This document shows, one piece after another, positions 20,745 through 29,967 of a DNA stretch of 64,000 nucleotides. Made by a program: the position numbers and the translations under genes. Within the stretch, counting starts at the first letter, position 1. Each line of letters begins with the position of its first letter. Source of the DNA: AE-B3B sp964543295 (lineage in GTDB: Bacteria > Aerophobota > Aerophobia > Aerophobales > AE-B3A); contig CAZIXA010000004.1 in the NCBI GenBank assembly GCA_964543295.1, forward strand, positions 33,344 through 97,343, in the 5' to 3' direction. Below the pieces are notes generated by a model. That model was not told the DNA's origin, ran no database searches, and saw nothing but the letters and a program-made list of their open reading frames with translations.

Positions 20745-22160
20745 TTAAATTGCCTCCCGAGCCATCTTCACTCCTTCTTCTATGATTCTATCTAATTGGC
20801 TTTGGTTAGAGGTCTCAGCATAAACCCTCACTTTGGGTTCGGTCCCCGAGGGTCGAATAAGAAGCCAGCTGTCATCTTCCATGAAGAATTTGACCCCATC
20901 GATGGTTTTAATCTGTCTGATGGGTATTCCACCTAAAGTCGAATAGGGTGGGGAAGAAAGTTTTTTTATCATCTGCGGTTTATTCACTCCCACCTCAGCA
21001 AAATCTATCCTCTTGAAGAAAGAAGCACCAAATCTATCCTCCATTTGTTTCAGAATTGTGGAAAGGGGTGAGCCTATTCTGGTAATCATCTCAACAAAGA
21101 GAAGACCCGAAAGAATGCCGTCTCGCTCCATGAGATAACCCCGAAAGCCGTATCCTCCACTTTCCTCACCCCCAAAAAGAATATCCTTTTCCTGCATCTT
21201 ATCACAGACATATTTAAAGCCCACCGGTACCTCATCTAAGGATAAATTAAACTCTCTGGCTATTCTTTCTGGCTGATAACCCAGGGAGACAGTCTTTACT
21301 ACCCCCCCTCGGAGATTTTTTTCCTCTACCAGGTACAAAAGAAGAAGGGAGAAAACCTGGTGAGGGGTAAGGTATCTTCCCTCATTATCCACTATTCCTA
21401 ATCTATCTGCATCCCCATCAGTAGCTACTCCTAAATCTGCCCCCTCCTTTATCACCTTTCTCTTTAGATCCTCCAGGTTCTCCTCAATAGGCTCAGGATT
21501 TATTCCACCGAAGCCGGGATTGTATTTGTGATGTATGGTGATCACCTCGCATTTTGATGAAGCCAGGATTTTTTCCACAAAGCCATCTCCGGTGCCGTAC
21601 ATAGGATCATGGATGACTTTGAGCTTAGCTTTCTTTGTTAAATCCCCGTCCAGAAAGGATTCAACCTTCTTAAGATACGGAGACACAAGATCCTCTTTTT
21701 TCAGGAGCCCTTTTTCTTCAGCTTCTCTTAGGGAAATCTCTTTTACCTCGTTTCTATCAAGGAAGGACTCGATAGCGTTGGTGGTCTCAGGAGGAACCGA
21801 GCCCCCAAAGGACCCTCTGATCTTAACCCCGTTAAACTTAGGGGGATTATGAGAGGCGGTGATCATCACGCCTCCTGCTAAATTTTTATGGGTTATGGCG
21901 AAGGAAACGCACTGGGTGGGAATATCTGCTGGAGAAAGCATTACCGAAAGACCATTACCGGCGAGAACCTGGGCTACTTCCTCGGCAAATTCCCGGGACA
22001 AAAAGCGGGCGTCATACCCTATGGCCAAGCCTTTTTTCCTGTCCGGTCGGGTTTGGCAGTAATCAGCAATAGCCTGGGCAACTTTAGCTACATTGGCAAA
22101 GGTGAAATCATCGGCAATTACTCCCCTCCAGCCATCGGTGCCAAATTTAATCTTTCCCAT
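20745..22160 (-). CDS. Phosphoglucomutase/phosphomannomutase
   Basis: An alpha-D-phosphohexomutase of 471 residues. The phosphoserine loop is TASHNPPKFNG, the metal loop DGDADRLGI, the sugar loop GGEESGGYGF and the phosphate-binding loop RPSGTEPKVRVY. It interconverts hexose 1- and 6-phosphates for glycogen or cell-wall sugars. The gene is first in the minus-strand operon that continues to the M50 protease and is driven by a promoter at 22258-22286. Confidence 0.93.
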   Translation of the reverse strand: MGKIKFGTDGWRGVIADDFTFANVAKVAQAIADYCQTRPDRKKGLAIGYDARFLSREFAEEVAQVLAGNGLSVMLSPADIPTQCVSFAITHKNLAGGVMITASHNPPKFNGVKIRGSFGGSVPPETTNAIESFLDRNEVKEISLREAEEKGLLKKEDLVSPYLKKVESFLDGDLTKKAKLKVIHDPMYGTGDGFVEKILASSKCEVITIHHKYNPGFGGINPEPIEENLEDLKRKVIKEGADLGVATDGDADRLGIVDNEGRYLTPHQVFSLLLLYLVEEKNLRGGVVKTVSLGYQPERIAREFNLSLDEVPVGFKYVCDKMQEKDILFGGEESGGYGFRGYLMERDGILSGLLFVEMITRIGSPLSTILKQMEDRFGASFFKRIDFAEVGVNKPQMIKKLSSPPYSTLGGIPIRQIKTIDGVKFFMEDDSWLLIRPSGTEPKVRVYAETSNQSQLDRIIEEGVKMAREAI

Positions 22161-22176
22161 ATGCTTATCCTCAATT

Positions 22177-22244
22177 TAGTAGGCATTCAGCCATCAGTGG
22201 TCAGTAAATTGCTGATTGCTAAAAGCTGATAGCTGAACACTTTA
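22177..22244. repeat. Dispersed repeat, inverted partner at 25501-25555
   Basis: A stretch rich in GCTGATTGCT/AGCTGA units that recurs, reverse-complemented, at 25501-25555 (shared pieces include AGGCATTCAG-like, TTGCTGATTGCT and CTGAACACTTT). It resembles small non-autonomous repeats found in many environmental genomes. The pair brackets the kinase/formyltransferase/HAD genes. Confidence 0.55.
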
Positions 22245-22257
22245 GTAAAGCTAAGCT

Positions 22258-22286
22258 ATCCTACAACAGCCACCAGAAAATGTCAA
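22258..22286 (-). promoter_or_regulatory. Promoter of the phosphohexomutase operon
   Basis: Minus-strand TTGACA (22281-22286) and TAGGAT (22258-22263) with a 17-base spacer. Transcripts would cross the dispersed repeat as leader before reaching the mutase gene. Confidence 0.55.
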
Positions 22287-22311
22287 TTCAGAGGCCCCGT
22301 AGACCGATTTC

Positions 22312-22340
22312 TTGACCGTCCCATAGCTAGATGCTATCAT
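22312..22340 (+). promoter_or_regulatory. Promoter of the PfkB-kinase gene
   Basis: Plus-strand TTGACC (22312-22317) and TATCAT (22335-22340) with a 17-base spacer, 33 bases before the ATG. It is divergent from the mutase promoter. Confidence 0.55.
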
Positions 22341-22372
22341 AGGAAAGCTATTCCTCAAAATGGGAGTGTTAG

Positions 22373-23338
22373 ATGGATGTGGTAGGTCTGGGAGCCTTAA
22401 ATGTGGATTTGATTTACGAGGTTGATCCCGCCGTTTTGGGATTGGAGGCAGGAAGAGAAAGAGTTGGCAGTTACCATGAGTTTGAGGATCTTTTGAATTC
22501 CTTAAAAAATAAGGCTAAACTGAGGATAAAAAATGGAGGAGGATCGGCAGCTAATACCATCTATGCCCTGGCTAAAATGGGATTTTCCTGTGGTTATCTG
22601 GGCAAAGTAGGAAAAGATGAGGAAGGGAACTTCTTACTGGAAGGACTGATGAAAGTGTACGTGGATACTGAAAAGATCAAACGAGAGGGAAGAAGTGGAT
22701 TATGTGTTGTCCTATTAGGTAAGGGAAAGGATAGAAGTATCATTATCCTGCCAAATGCTAACGACACCCTTTCTTACTCTGACCTTGACCCCGAGTATGT
22801 AAATAAAGCGGAGTTTTTGCATATGAGTTCCTTCCTGGGCGAGCTGCCTTTTGAGGCACAAAAAAGAATTGCCGGGAAAACCAGGGCTAAAATAAGCTTT
22901 GATCCGGGTGAACCCCATGCCAGTAAGGGAATAGAAGAGCTTAGTCCTATTCTGGAGCACACCTTTATTCTCTTTCCCACTGGAAAAGAGGTTGAGATCT
23001 TAACTCACCAGAACTATAAAGCAGGATGCAAGGAGCTACTCAAGCTAGGAATAGAGATTATTGCTTGCAAGCTAGGAGAAAAGGGCTCCTATATTCTCTG
23101 TCAGGAAGGAGAGTTAGAGATTTCCCCCAAAAGGGGAAGGATAGTGGATAGCACAGGAGCTGGCGATGTTTATGCGGCGGGGTTTCTAGCCGGACTTTTT
23201 AAAAAACTTTCCTTAGCTGAATGCGCCAGATTAGCCACTCTTGCTGCTTCCCAGAGCATAAGGGGATTTGGGAGGAAGACCTATCCGGACCAGAAGATCC
23301 TGTCTAGATTCATAAAAAGGGGACGTGATTATTTTTAA
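22373..23338 (+). CDS. PfkB/ribokinase-family sugar kinase
   Basis: A 321-residue kinase of the PfkB family. N-terminal GGGSAANTIYALAKMG forms the substrate-binding lid. C-terminal DSTGAGDVYAAGF holds the anion hole and catalytic Asp. Family members phosphorylate ribose, fructose 1-phosphate, adenosine or other sugars with ATP; the substrate cannot be read from sequence. It starts a plus-strand run with the formyltransferase-like and HAD genes, though about 190 bases and a palindromic repeat separate it from them. Confidence 0.9.
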   Translation: MDVVGLGALNVDLIYEVDPAVLGLEAGRERVGSYHEFEDLLNSLKNKAKLRIKNGGGSAANTIYALAKMGFSCGYLGKVGKDEEGNFLLEGLMKVYVDTEKIKREGRSGLCVVLLGKGKDRSIIILPNANDTLSYSDLDPEYVNKAEFLHMSSFLGELPFEAQKRIAGKTRAKISFDPGEPHASKGIEELSPILEHTFILFPTGKEVEILTHQNYKAGCKELLKLGIEIIACKLGEKGSYILCQEGELEISPKRGRIVDSTGAGDVYAAGFLAGLFKKLSLAECARLATLAASQSIRGFGRKTYPDQKILSRFIKRGRDYF

Positions 23339-23436
23339 TCTTGGGAATTTATATATTCGTGACTCATTCTCAGAAGAAATTTTGCCAGCTAAATAGGTAA
23401 GATTTCCTAAAAAACGCGAAATTCCTTGCTTGTAAG

Positions 23437-23468
23437 ATTGCCACGTTTGTCTTCGACAAACTCGCAAT
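23437..23468. repeat. Palindromic intergenic repeat
   Basis: ATTGCCAC-GTTTGTC-TTC-GACAAAC-TC-GCAAT forms a stem of 7 bp with a 3-base loop and outer ATTGC/GCAAT pairing. This ATTGCCAC...CTCGCAATGAC form is a widespread dispersed repeat type in bacterial genomes; function unknown. Confidence 0.65.
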
Positions 23469-23527
23469 GACGGAAAAGAGGTAACTTCCGGTGATAATCC
23501 TGGCAATTTTGCGGCTAATAAAGGTGT

Positions 23528-24379
23528 ATGATGAGCTATAAAATCGGATGGTTTTCTACGGGAAGAGATAAGGCAGCCCGAGAGCTTTTGAGGGTAGTTT
23601 CTGATAGCATCAAACAAGGCAGGCTGTCCAACTTACACATTGGTTTTGTTTTCAGTAACAGAACCAAGGAGGAGGCCCGGGAAAGCGACTTATTTTTTAA
23701 GCTGGTAGAGAAGTTAGGGATCGATCTGGTATCTTTTTCGTCCAGGAATTTCAGGCCCGAGATGAGAAGAAAGGCTCTAGTCGAGGAAAAAAGGGGTAAG
23801 CTAGAATTGATAAGCCATTGGCGCAGCCTCTATGATGAGGAGGTGATAAAAAGAATAGATAAATTTGAGATTGACCTTATCGTTCTGGCAGGTTATATGC
23901 TGATTACAGGAGAAAAACTTTGTCGAAAGTATCCTATGATAAATCTTCATCCGGCTGCTCCCGGGGGTCCCCGGGGAACCTGGCAGGAGGTAATCTGGAA
24001 GTTAATTGAGAAAAATAAGCGGCAAACCGGAGTAATGATGCATCTAGCTACTCCTAGGCTTGACGCCGGTCCTCCTTTGACTTACTGCACTTTCCCCATA
24101 AAGGGTGGAAAATTTGATTCCTTGTGGGAAAAATTGGAAGAGAAACTTAGGAGAAAACCTCTGGAAAGGATAAAAAGAGAAGAAGGAGAAAGAGAACCCT
24201 TGTTTAAGGAGATAAGAAAAGAAGGGGTGAGGCGGGAGCTTCCCTTGATTGTTCATACCTTAAGAGCTCTGTCTAATGAAACAATCGAGCTGAGGGGAAA
24301 GAAACTAATGAGGGGAGGAAAGGCAGTTGAAGGCTATTGCCTAAATGAGGAGATTGGCCGTGAGGCAGATATGCATTGA
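23528..24379 (+). CDS. PurN-like formyltransferase
   Basis: A 283-residue protein whose N-terminal 200 residues follow the formyltransferase fold of glycinamide ribonucleotide transformylase: GWFSTGRDKAARELL, LIVLAGYMLI, and the active-site block INLHPAAPGGPRGTW with the conserved His, then TPRLDAGPPL. A C-terminal extension of about 80 residues is not part of standard PurN. It may be purine PurN or a related folate-dependent enzyme. It overlaps the HAD gene by 20-35 bases, so the two products likely act together; the partner's substrate is unknown. Confidence 0.75.
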   Translation: MMSYKIGWFSTGRDKAARELLRVVSDSIKQGRLSNLHIGFVFSNRTKEEARESDLFFKLVEKLGIDLVSFSSRNFRPEMRRKALVEEKRGKLELISHWRSLYDEEVIKRIDKFEIDLIVLAGYMLITGEKLCRKYPMINLHPAAPGGPRGTWQEVIWKLIEKNKRQTGVMMHLATPRLDAGPPLTYCTFPIKGGKFDSLWEKLEEKLRRKPLERIKREEGEREPLFKEIRKEGVRRELPLIVHTLRALSNETIELRGKKLMRGGKAVEGYCLNEEIGREADMH

Positions 24380-25394
24380 TTGTGAAGGTCCCTTAACCAG
24401 GAACGATAATGCCCTGGAGATATCAGAATATTTTATCCCTCAAGGAGGAAGGTTTTTCTCCTTGATAAGCAGGTACGATGATTTCCTGGCCGATGTTGCC
24501 AAAAGAAAAGGATACAAAGCCGGCACCACTTTGAGCCTCATTTTGCCCTTTTTAAAAGCTTATGGAGCCACCAATCAAGGGATAAAAGAGTATTCTGCCA
24601 GCCATCTTCTCTTAATCCCTGGAGCTAAAGAGACTCTCTGCCACCTGAACAAAAAGATGCCCACCTTTGTCATCAGCACCAGCTATCAGCCTTATATAGA
24701 AGCAGTTTGTGACTTTGTAGGTTTTTCCGTCGAGAATACTTATTCTACTTTCCTCGATCTTGATAGATACCAGATCTCTTTCGAGGAGACGAGAAAGCTG
24801 AAAGCTCTTCTTCAGGAAATACTTAAACTGCCTTTTATCGATCTTTCAGGAGCAAGGAAAAAAGAGGATCTTTCACCATCAACCAAAAGGACTATATCAC
24901 GGCTGGACGAAGTCTTCCAGGAGGAAATCCCTTCTCTGGAATGCGGCAAGATAATAAAAGAGACAAGACCCATAGGGGGAATGGAAAAGGCTAAGGTTGT
25001 GGCTGATTCGCTAAAAGGCCGGGAGGTTTCGCAGGTAATGTATGTAGGGGACAGCATCACCGATGTAGAAGCATTGAGGTTGGTAAACGAAGGAGGAGGA
25101 ATCGGTATTTCCTTTAATGGCAATAGTTACGCACTCAAGGTGGCCCAGATTGCCTGTATCTCGCCTCATACTCTTCCTCTGGAGATTTTGGGAGAGGTTT
25201 TCTCTGTAGAAGGAAAAGAAGGGACCCTGAAGGTGGCAAAAATTTGGCCCCAAAGTTTAAAGGAAAAATTAAGTGCCATAAGTCCTTATCCTCGGGTGGA
25301 GATCTTAACCAGTGAAAATCTGGAAAGATTAACTAAAGAGAGCGAGAGGATGAGAAGGAAGATCAGGGGAGAGGCAGTCGGATCTTTAGGATGA
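24360..25394 (+). CDS. HAD-like phosphatase, EhaR-type
   Basis: A HAD-superfamily protein of about 344 residues. Motif I is ICIDCEGPLTRND, a DxE form with GP instead of the usual DxDGT; motif II lies near VISTSY; motif IV is VMYVGDSITDVEAL. The DCEGP form and length resemble the archaeal proteins annotated as energy-converting hydrogenase subunit R. I prefer GTG at 24360, which follows GAGGAG by 7 bases; an in-frame ATG at 24345 is the alternative. It overlaps the formyltransferase-like gene. Whether the DxE variant is catalytically active is unknown. Confidence 0.68.
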   Translation: MRQICIDCEGPLTRNDNALEISEYFIPQGGRFFSLISRYDDFLADVAKRKGYKAGTTLSLILPFLKAYGATNQGIKEYSASHLLLIPGAKETLCHLNKKMPTFVISTSYQPYIEAVCDFVGFSVENTYSTFLDLDRYQISFEETRKLKALLQEILKLPFIDLSGARKKEDLSPSTKRTISRLDEVFQEEIPSLECGKIIKETRPIGGMEKAKVVADSLKGREVSQVMYVGDSITDVEALRLVNEGGGIGISFNGNSYALKVAQIACISPHTLPLEILGEVFSVEGKEGTLKVAKIWPQSLKEKLSAISPYPRVEILTSENLERLTKESERMRRKIRGEAVGSLG

Positions 25395-25433
25395 GCGAGA
25401 CAAAAGAAGAGAGTGCCTTGATTGTCCAATTAG

Positions 25434-25461
25434 TTGACAGGGTTCTAAATCACGGTAAATT
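25434..25461 (+). promoter_or_regulatory. Possible promoter of sugar-transport operon
   Basis: TTGACA (25434-25439) with a weaker TAAATT (25456-25461), spacer 16. The leader would cross the dispersed repeat at 25501-25555 before the binding-protein gene. Confidence 0.35.
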
Positions 25462-25500
25462 ATAAGTAATAGGTAAGATTTTCTAAAACATTACACATTT

Positions 25501-25555
25501 AAAAGTGTTCAGTTTTCAGCAATCAGCAACCTACTAACCGCTGAATGCTTACTAA
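25501..25555. repeat. Inverted copy of the 22177-22244 repeat
   Basis: Read on the minus strand this segment matches the repeat upstream of the mutase gene in order and sequence, with a short internal deletion. It lies in the leader of the ABC transporter operon. Confidence 0.5.
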
Positions 25556-25674
25556 TAGCGGAAAAGAGGAAATTTTTAGAAAAAATAAGAAAAAGTAATG
25601 GTCCGAAGGGAGGTGAGGAAATCAATGGACCGGTTGAGCTTTAAAGTACAAAGTTAAATCCAAGGAGGAGGAAA

Positions 25675-26949
25675 ATGGGTAAAAAACTTATGTGCCTTTT
25701 GATCTTGGGCTTGTTGCTAGGAGGATTTTCTACAGCCGGTTTTGCCCAAAAAACGGTGACCGTACTGGGTGTATGGGGAGGTGGTGAAAGAGATGCTTTT
25801 ATGAAGATGCTGGAACCTTTTGAAGCATCAACAGGAATTAAAGTGGAATTTACCGGTACGCGTGATCTTCCGACAGTACTTACCACCCGAGTGGCAGCCG
25901 GTAATCCTCCGGATATTTCCGTTTTGCCTAATCCTGGTCAGATGCAGGAATTTGCCAAAATAAGGGCACTGGTTGATCTTAGCGAGTTTATGGATATGAG
26001 CAAACTACAAGACGAATATGCCCAAACCTGGATTGATCTGGGAAGTTACCGGAAAACTGTATATGCCATTTTCATCTCAGCAGATCTCAAGAGTCTGGTC
26101 TGGTATAGTCCCAAGGCATTTGCGGATGCAGGTTACCAGATACCGCAAACCTGGAAGGAACTTATTGCTCTTTCCGATAAAATCGCTGCTCAGGGAAAGG
26201 CTCCCTGGTCTATTGGGCTTGAGTCGGGTGCTGCCAGCGGCTGGCCGGGGACCGACTGGATTGAGGACATTATGCTGCGAATCACAGCACCCGAGGTTTA
26301 CGATCAGTGGGTCAACCACGAAATACCTTGGACAGATCCAGTAGTAAAGCGTGCCTGGGAGCTTTTTGGCCAGATTGCCCGAAATGAGAAATATGTATAT
26401 GGGGGGCCAGAAGCCGCACTTACCACCAACTTTGGTGAGGCTCCCAATGCGCTGTTTACCACTCCCCCTCGTGCATATATGCATAAGCAGGCCACCTTTA
26501 TCAAGAGCTTCATTCTGAAGTACAATCCTAACCTTCAACCAGGGGTAGACTTTAGCTTCTTCCCCTTCCCGTCCATTGATCTAGACTACGGAACCCCTGC
26601 TCTGGGGGCTGCTGATATGTTTGCGGTGTTCAAGGATACTCCAGAGGCACAAGCTCTCATGCGCTATCTGGCGACTGCTGATGCTCAGGAGATCTGGGTT
26701 GCCGAGCTGGGGAAGCTCTCAGCTAATAGAAAAGTGAATCCCAATGCCTATCCTGATGATCTTACTCGTAAGGCTGCCGAGGTATTAGCCAGCGCCGAGA
26801 CATTTCGCTTTGATGGATCTGATCTAATGCCTGCTGCGGTAGGGTCTGGTTCTTTCTGGAGCGGTATACTGGACTACGTAGGTGGTGAAGATCTGGATTC
26901 TGTCCTGGAAAGAATTGAAGAAACAGCCGTTGACGCTTATAAGGAATAG
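25675..26949 (+). CDS. Sugar ABC transporter substrate-binding protein
   Basis: A 424-residue extracellular solute-binding protein. A signal peptide (MGKKLMCLLILGLLLGG then TAGFAQ) is followed by the family-1 binding fold: VTVLGVWGGGERDAFMKML, GNPPDISVLPNPGQ and the C-terminal lobe. No lipobox cysteine is seen, so it is probably released or membrane-tethered otherwise. The ribosome binding site is strong (AAGGAGGAGG). It is followed by two permeases and treT, which points to trehalose, maltose or another alpha-glucoside as ligand. Confidence 0.92.
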   Translation: MGKKLMCLLILGLLLGGFSTAGFAQKTVTVLGVWGGGERDAFMKMLEPFEASTGIKVEFTGTRDLPTVLTTRVAAGNPPDISVLPNPGQMQEFAKIRALVDLSEFMDMSKLQDEYAQTWIDLGSYRKTVYAIFISADLKSLVWYSPKAFADAGYQIPQTWKELIALSDKIAAQGKAPWSIGLESGAASGWPGTDWIEDIMLRITAPEVYDQWVNHEIPWTDPVVKRAWELFGQIARNEKYVYGGPEAALTTNFGEAPNALFTTPPRAYMHKQATFIKSFILKYNPNLQPGVDFSFFPFPSIDLDYGTPALGAADMFAVFKDTPEAQALMRYLATADAQEIWVAELGKLSANRKVNPNAYPDDLTRKAAEVLASAETFRFDGSDLMPAAVGSGSFWSGILDYVGGEDLDSVLERIEETAVDAYKE

Positions 26950-27017
26950 GTCTAAAGCCGGATGTGCGGCTACGTACGAGTGGCCGCACATTCCTTTCCC
27001 TCCAAAAAGAGATAAAG

Positions 27018-27884
27018 ATGTATACTAAGAAGTTAACTCCCTGGTTTTACCTGATTCCCGCCTTGACTATACTCGGTTTTTTTCTTGTTTACCCTTCCTT
27101 TCATACTATGTATCTTTCCCTTTTTGGCAAACGTTCCCATACCTTTGTGGGAGCAGGTAACTATATCTATGTTTTCACCAACCGGGTCATGCTAACGGCA
27201 TTCCGCAACAATGTTCTCTGGGTGGCAGTCTTCACTACCGTGACGGTATTTCTTGGACTCATTCTGGCGGTACTTTTTGACCGGGTAAAATATGAGGTTA
27301 TTGTTAAATCCATCATCTTTATGCCTATGGCTATCTCTTTTGTAAGTGCTAGCGTTATCTGGAAGTTTGTTTATGCTTTTAAACCTGCCGGGACTTCTCA
27401 GATTGGTATTCTCAATGCCCTCCTTGATGCATTTCACCTACCTCCGGTAGCCTGGCTAATTCAGAAACCCTGGATTAATAATCTGTGCCTCATAGCAGTT
27501 GGGGTTTGGGTATGGACAGGATTTTGTATGGTGGTACTCTCAGCCTCATATAAAAGTATTCCTAAACAGTTTTTAGAAGCAGCTCGGGTTGATGGAGCTG
27601 GAGAATGGGGGGTCTTCTGGAAAGTTATTCTCCCCTTACTTGTACCCACCATCACCGTACTGGCTACGACAATGGTAGTTTTTGTGCTCAAGATATTTGA
27701 TGTTGTTTATGTTATGACCAATGGTAACTTCGGCACCGAGGTCATTGCCAACCGTATGTATAAAGAAATGTTTCTGTTTGGAAACTTTGGTAGATCAAGT
27801 GCCATTGCTGTAGTTTTGCTGTTGCTTGTCCTTCCCATGATGCTGTTTAACCTGCGCCGGTTTAGAAGAGAGGAGAGAAGATGA
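27018..27884 (+). CDS. Sugar ABC transporter permease (MalF type)
   Basis: A 288-residue inner-membrane permease with six or so hydrophobic segments and the EAA loop (EAARVDGAGEWGVFWKVILP) that contacts the ATPase. I chose the ATG at 27018 because the protein then begins MYTKKLTPWFYLIPAL, typical of the family; an in-frame ATG at 26964 adds 18 non-hydrophobic residues. The end overlaps the next permease by ATGA. Confidence 0.92.
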   Translation: MYTKKLTPWFYLIPALTILGFFLVYPSFHTMYLSLFGKRSHTFVGAGNYIYVFTNRVMLTAFRNNVLWVAVFTTVTVFLGLILAVLFDRVKYEVIVKSIIFMPMAISFVSASVIWKFVYAFKPAGTSQIGILNALLDAFHLPPVAWLIQKPWINNLCLIAVGVWVWTGFCMVVLSASYKSIPKQFLEAARVDGAGEWGVFWKVILPLLVPTITVLATTMVVFVLKIFDVVYVMTNGNFGTEVIANRMYKEMFLFGNFGRSSAIAVVLLLLVLPMMLFNLRRFRREERR

Positions 27885-28741
27885 CGGAAAGGACGAGCAG
27901 ATCCCTATCTCGAGGACTTTTGCACACGGTAATTATCTTCATTGCTCTTTTGTGGTTGATTCCCACCATTGGGGTACTGGTTACCTCCTTTAGGCCCGCT
28001 CAGGATGTAGCAAATAGCGGATGGTGGACAGTATTTGAAAGTATATTCAGCTCGGTTCGTCTTACTTTAAGAAATTATGAGGTGGTTCTGAGTCGCTTGG
28101 GTATAGGAAGAGCCTTTTTAAACAGCTTCCTCATTACCATTCCTGCTACGCTAATACCTCTGGGCATAGCGTTATTTGCAGCTTATGCGCTTGCCTGGAT
28201 GAGATTTTTTGCCCGCACATTTGTTTTTATGATTATAATAGCACTTTTGGTAGTTCCTCTCCAGATGACCTTCATTCCAATTTTGCAGATTTTTAATAAA
28301 TCAGGTCTTGCCGGTACCTTTCCGGGGATCTGGTTAGCGCACAGCGGCTATGGACTTCCTCTGGCAATATATATGCTCTACAATTTCATCTCAGGACTGC
28401 CCAAAGAGCTTTTTGATTCTGCTTCTATCGACGGAGCGCCTACATTTTATATTTTTTTGTATATTGTACTGCCGCTTTCTGTACCTATTATTGCTTCCCT
28501 TACTATCTTTCAATTCTTGTGGGTATGGAATGACCTTCTGGTTGCCCTTATCTACCTGGGAGGAACGCCCGATGTGGCACCCATTACTGTTCAGATAAGC
28601 AGTTTGGTCGGCTCCTACGGCCAGGATTGGGAACTCCTCACCGCAGCGGTATTTATCTCCATTGTTCCTTCGCTTGCCGTCTTTTTTGGGTTGCAGCGTT
28701 ATTTTGTACGAGGAATTTTAGCAGGTTCAATTAAAGAATAA
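27881..28741 (+). CDS. Sugar ABC transporter permease (MalG type)
   Basis: A 286-residue permease with an N-terminal membrane segment, further transmembrane helices and the EAA-like loop (DSASIDGAPTFYIFLYIVLP). It pairs with the preceding permease to form the channel. No ATPase gene is in the cluster, so the transporter probably uses a shared MsmK-like ATPase encoded elsewhere. Confidence 0.92.
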   Translation: MTERTSRSLSRGLLHTVIIFIALLWLIPTIGVLVTSFRPAQDVANSGWWTVFESIFSSVRLTLRNYEVVLSRLGIGRAFLNSFLITIPATLIPLGIALFAAYALAWMRFFARTFVFMIIIALLVVPLQMTFIPILQIFNKSGLAGTFPGIWLAHSGYGLPLAIYMLYNFISGLPKELFDSASIDGAPTFYIFLYIVLPLSVPIIASLTIFQFLWVWNDLLVALIYLGGTPDVAPITVQISSLVGSYGQDWELLTAAVFISIVPSLAVFFGLQRYFVRGILAGSIKE

Positions 28742-28751
28742 GGATAAGAAT

Positions 28752-29963
28752 ATGGTAGTTTCTCCTCTGTCGGCATATGAGAAGATTGTGGGATCCCGTG
28801 AAATTGAAGAAATACTGGCACTTGCGGGTAAAATTAAGGGTGTCTCGGTCACGCATATCAACTCAACACTCAAGGGTGGAGGAGTGGTGGAGATTTTGCG
28901 AAGTTTAGTGCCTTTATTCAACCTCGTGGGTATTCCTTGCCGATGGGAGGTAATCCAGGGGACAGAAAAGTTCTTTCGAACGACTAAGTTTTTTCATAAT
29001 CTGCTGCAGGGGCGTCATCTTAGAGAAAAACAGAATATAACCCAGGATATGCTGGATGAGTACAGGAGAATAAGTGAAGAAAATATTAAAAGGATCGACC
29101 TTACTTCAGATGTGGTGGTGATTCACGATCCACAACCTGCAGCCCTGATTAAGGCTAAAGAAGGCAATAAATGGATCTGGAGATGTCACATAGATCTTTC
29201 CCATCCAGATAAAAAGGTGTGGGATTTTCTATACTCTTATATTGCAAGATATGATGCTGCTATATTTTCTATGGAGGATTTTGTTCAACCTTTACCTTTA
29301 GCTTATTATATAGTTCCCCCTTCCATAGACCCTCTTAGTGACAAAAATAAGGAGCTTTCAACTGACCAGATAAAAAGTGTGTTCAGAAAATTAAAAATCC
29401 CCCAGGATAAATCCATATTGCTTCAGGTCTCCCGTTTTGATTATTTTAAAGACCCTATAGGGGTAATAAAGGTATATCGAGGGGTTAAAAAAAGGTTCGA
29501 TTGTCGATTGATTTTGGCAGGAGGGGAAGCAAAGGATGACCCGGAAGGTTCCGAGGTTCTTAAGCAGGTAAAGGAGGAAGCCGGAGGTGATCTGGATATT
29601 CATATTTTGAACCTCGCCCCCGAAAGCTTTTTTGAGATAAATGCCCTGCAAAGGGGTGCTGACATTGTAATTCAAAAATCATTAAGAGAAGGATTTGGAT
29701 TAACAGTTACCGAAGCTCTGTGGAAAGCTCGTCCTGTCGTGGCAGGTAATGTTGGAGGCATAAGGCTGCAGATAAAGCATGGTGAAAATGGATTTTTGGT
29801 TAACTCAATTGAGGCGGCAGCAGATAAGGTTAAGTATCTATTACAAAATAACTCCCGTGCTCGAGAAATGGGACAGGCTGGTAGGGAAGCGGTTAAAGAC
29901 AAGTTTCTCATCACCCGCCATTTCAAGGATTATCTTAGATTAATAGGAGAGCTTTGTAGCTGA
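28752..29963 (+). CDS. treT: Trehalose glycosyltransferring synthase
   Basis: A GT4-family glycosyltransferase of 403 residues closely resembling TreT. The N-terminal lobe has the HINSTLKGGGVVEIL substrate loop and VVVIHDPQPAAL; the C-terminal lobe has VSRFDYFKDPIGVI, the QKSLREGFGLTVTEALWK nucleotide-sugar motif and an VAGNVGGIRLQI segment. TreT reversibly joins an NDP-glucose and glucose to give trehalose. Ten bases separate it from the permeases, as in archaeal trehalose/maltose operons, so it likely degrades imported trehalose to glucose and NDP-glucose. Confidence 0.92.
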   Translation: MVVSPLSAYEKIVGSREIEEILALAGKIKGVSVTHINSTLKGGGVVEILRSLVPLFNLVGIPCRWEVIQGTEKFFRTTKFFHNLLQGRHLREKQNITQDMLDEYRRISEENIKRIDLTSDVVVIHDPQPAALIKAKEGNKWIWRCHIDLSHPDKKVWDFLYSYIARYDAAIFSMEDFVQPLPLAYYIVPPSIDPLSDKNKELSTDQIKSVFRKLKIPQDKSILLQVSRFDYFKDPIGVIKVYRGVKKRFDCRLILAGGEAKDDPEGSEVLKQVKEEAGGDLDIHILNLAPESFFEINALQRGADIVIQKSLREGFGLTVTEALWKARPVVAGNVGGIRLQIKHGENGFLVNSIEAAADKVKYLLQNNSRAREMGQAGREAVKDKFLITRHFKDYLRLIGELCS

Positions 29964-29967
29964 GGGG

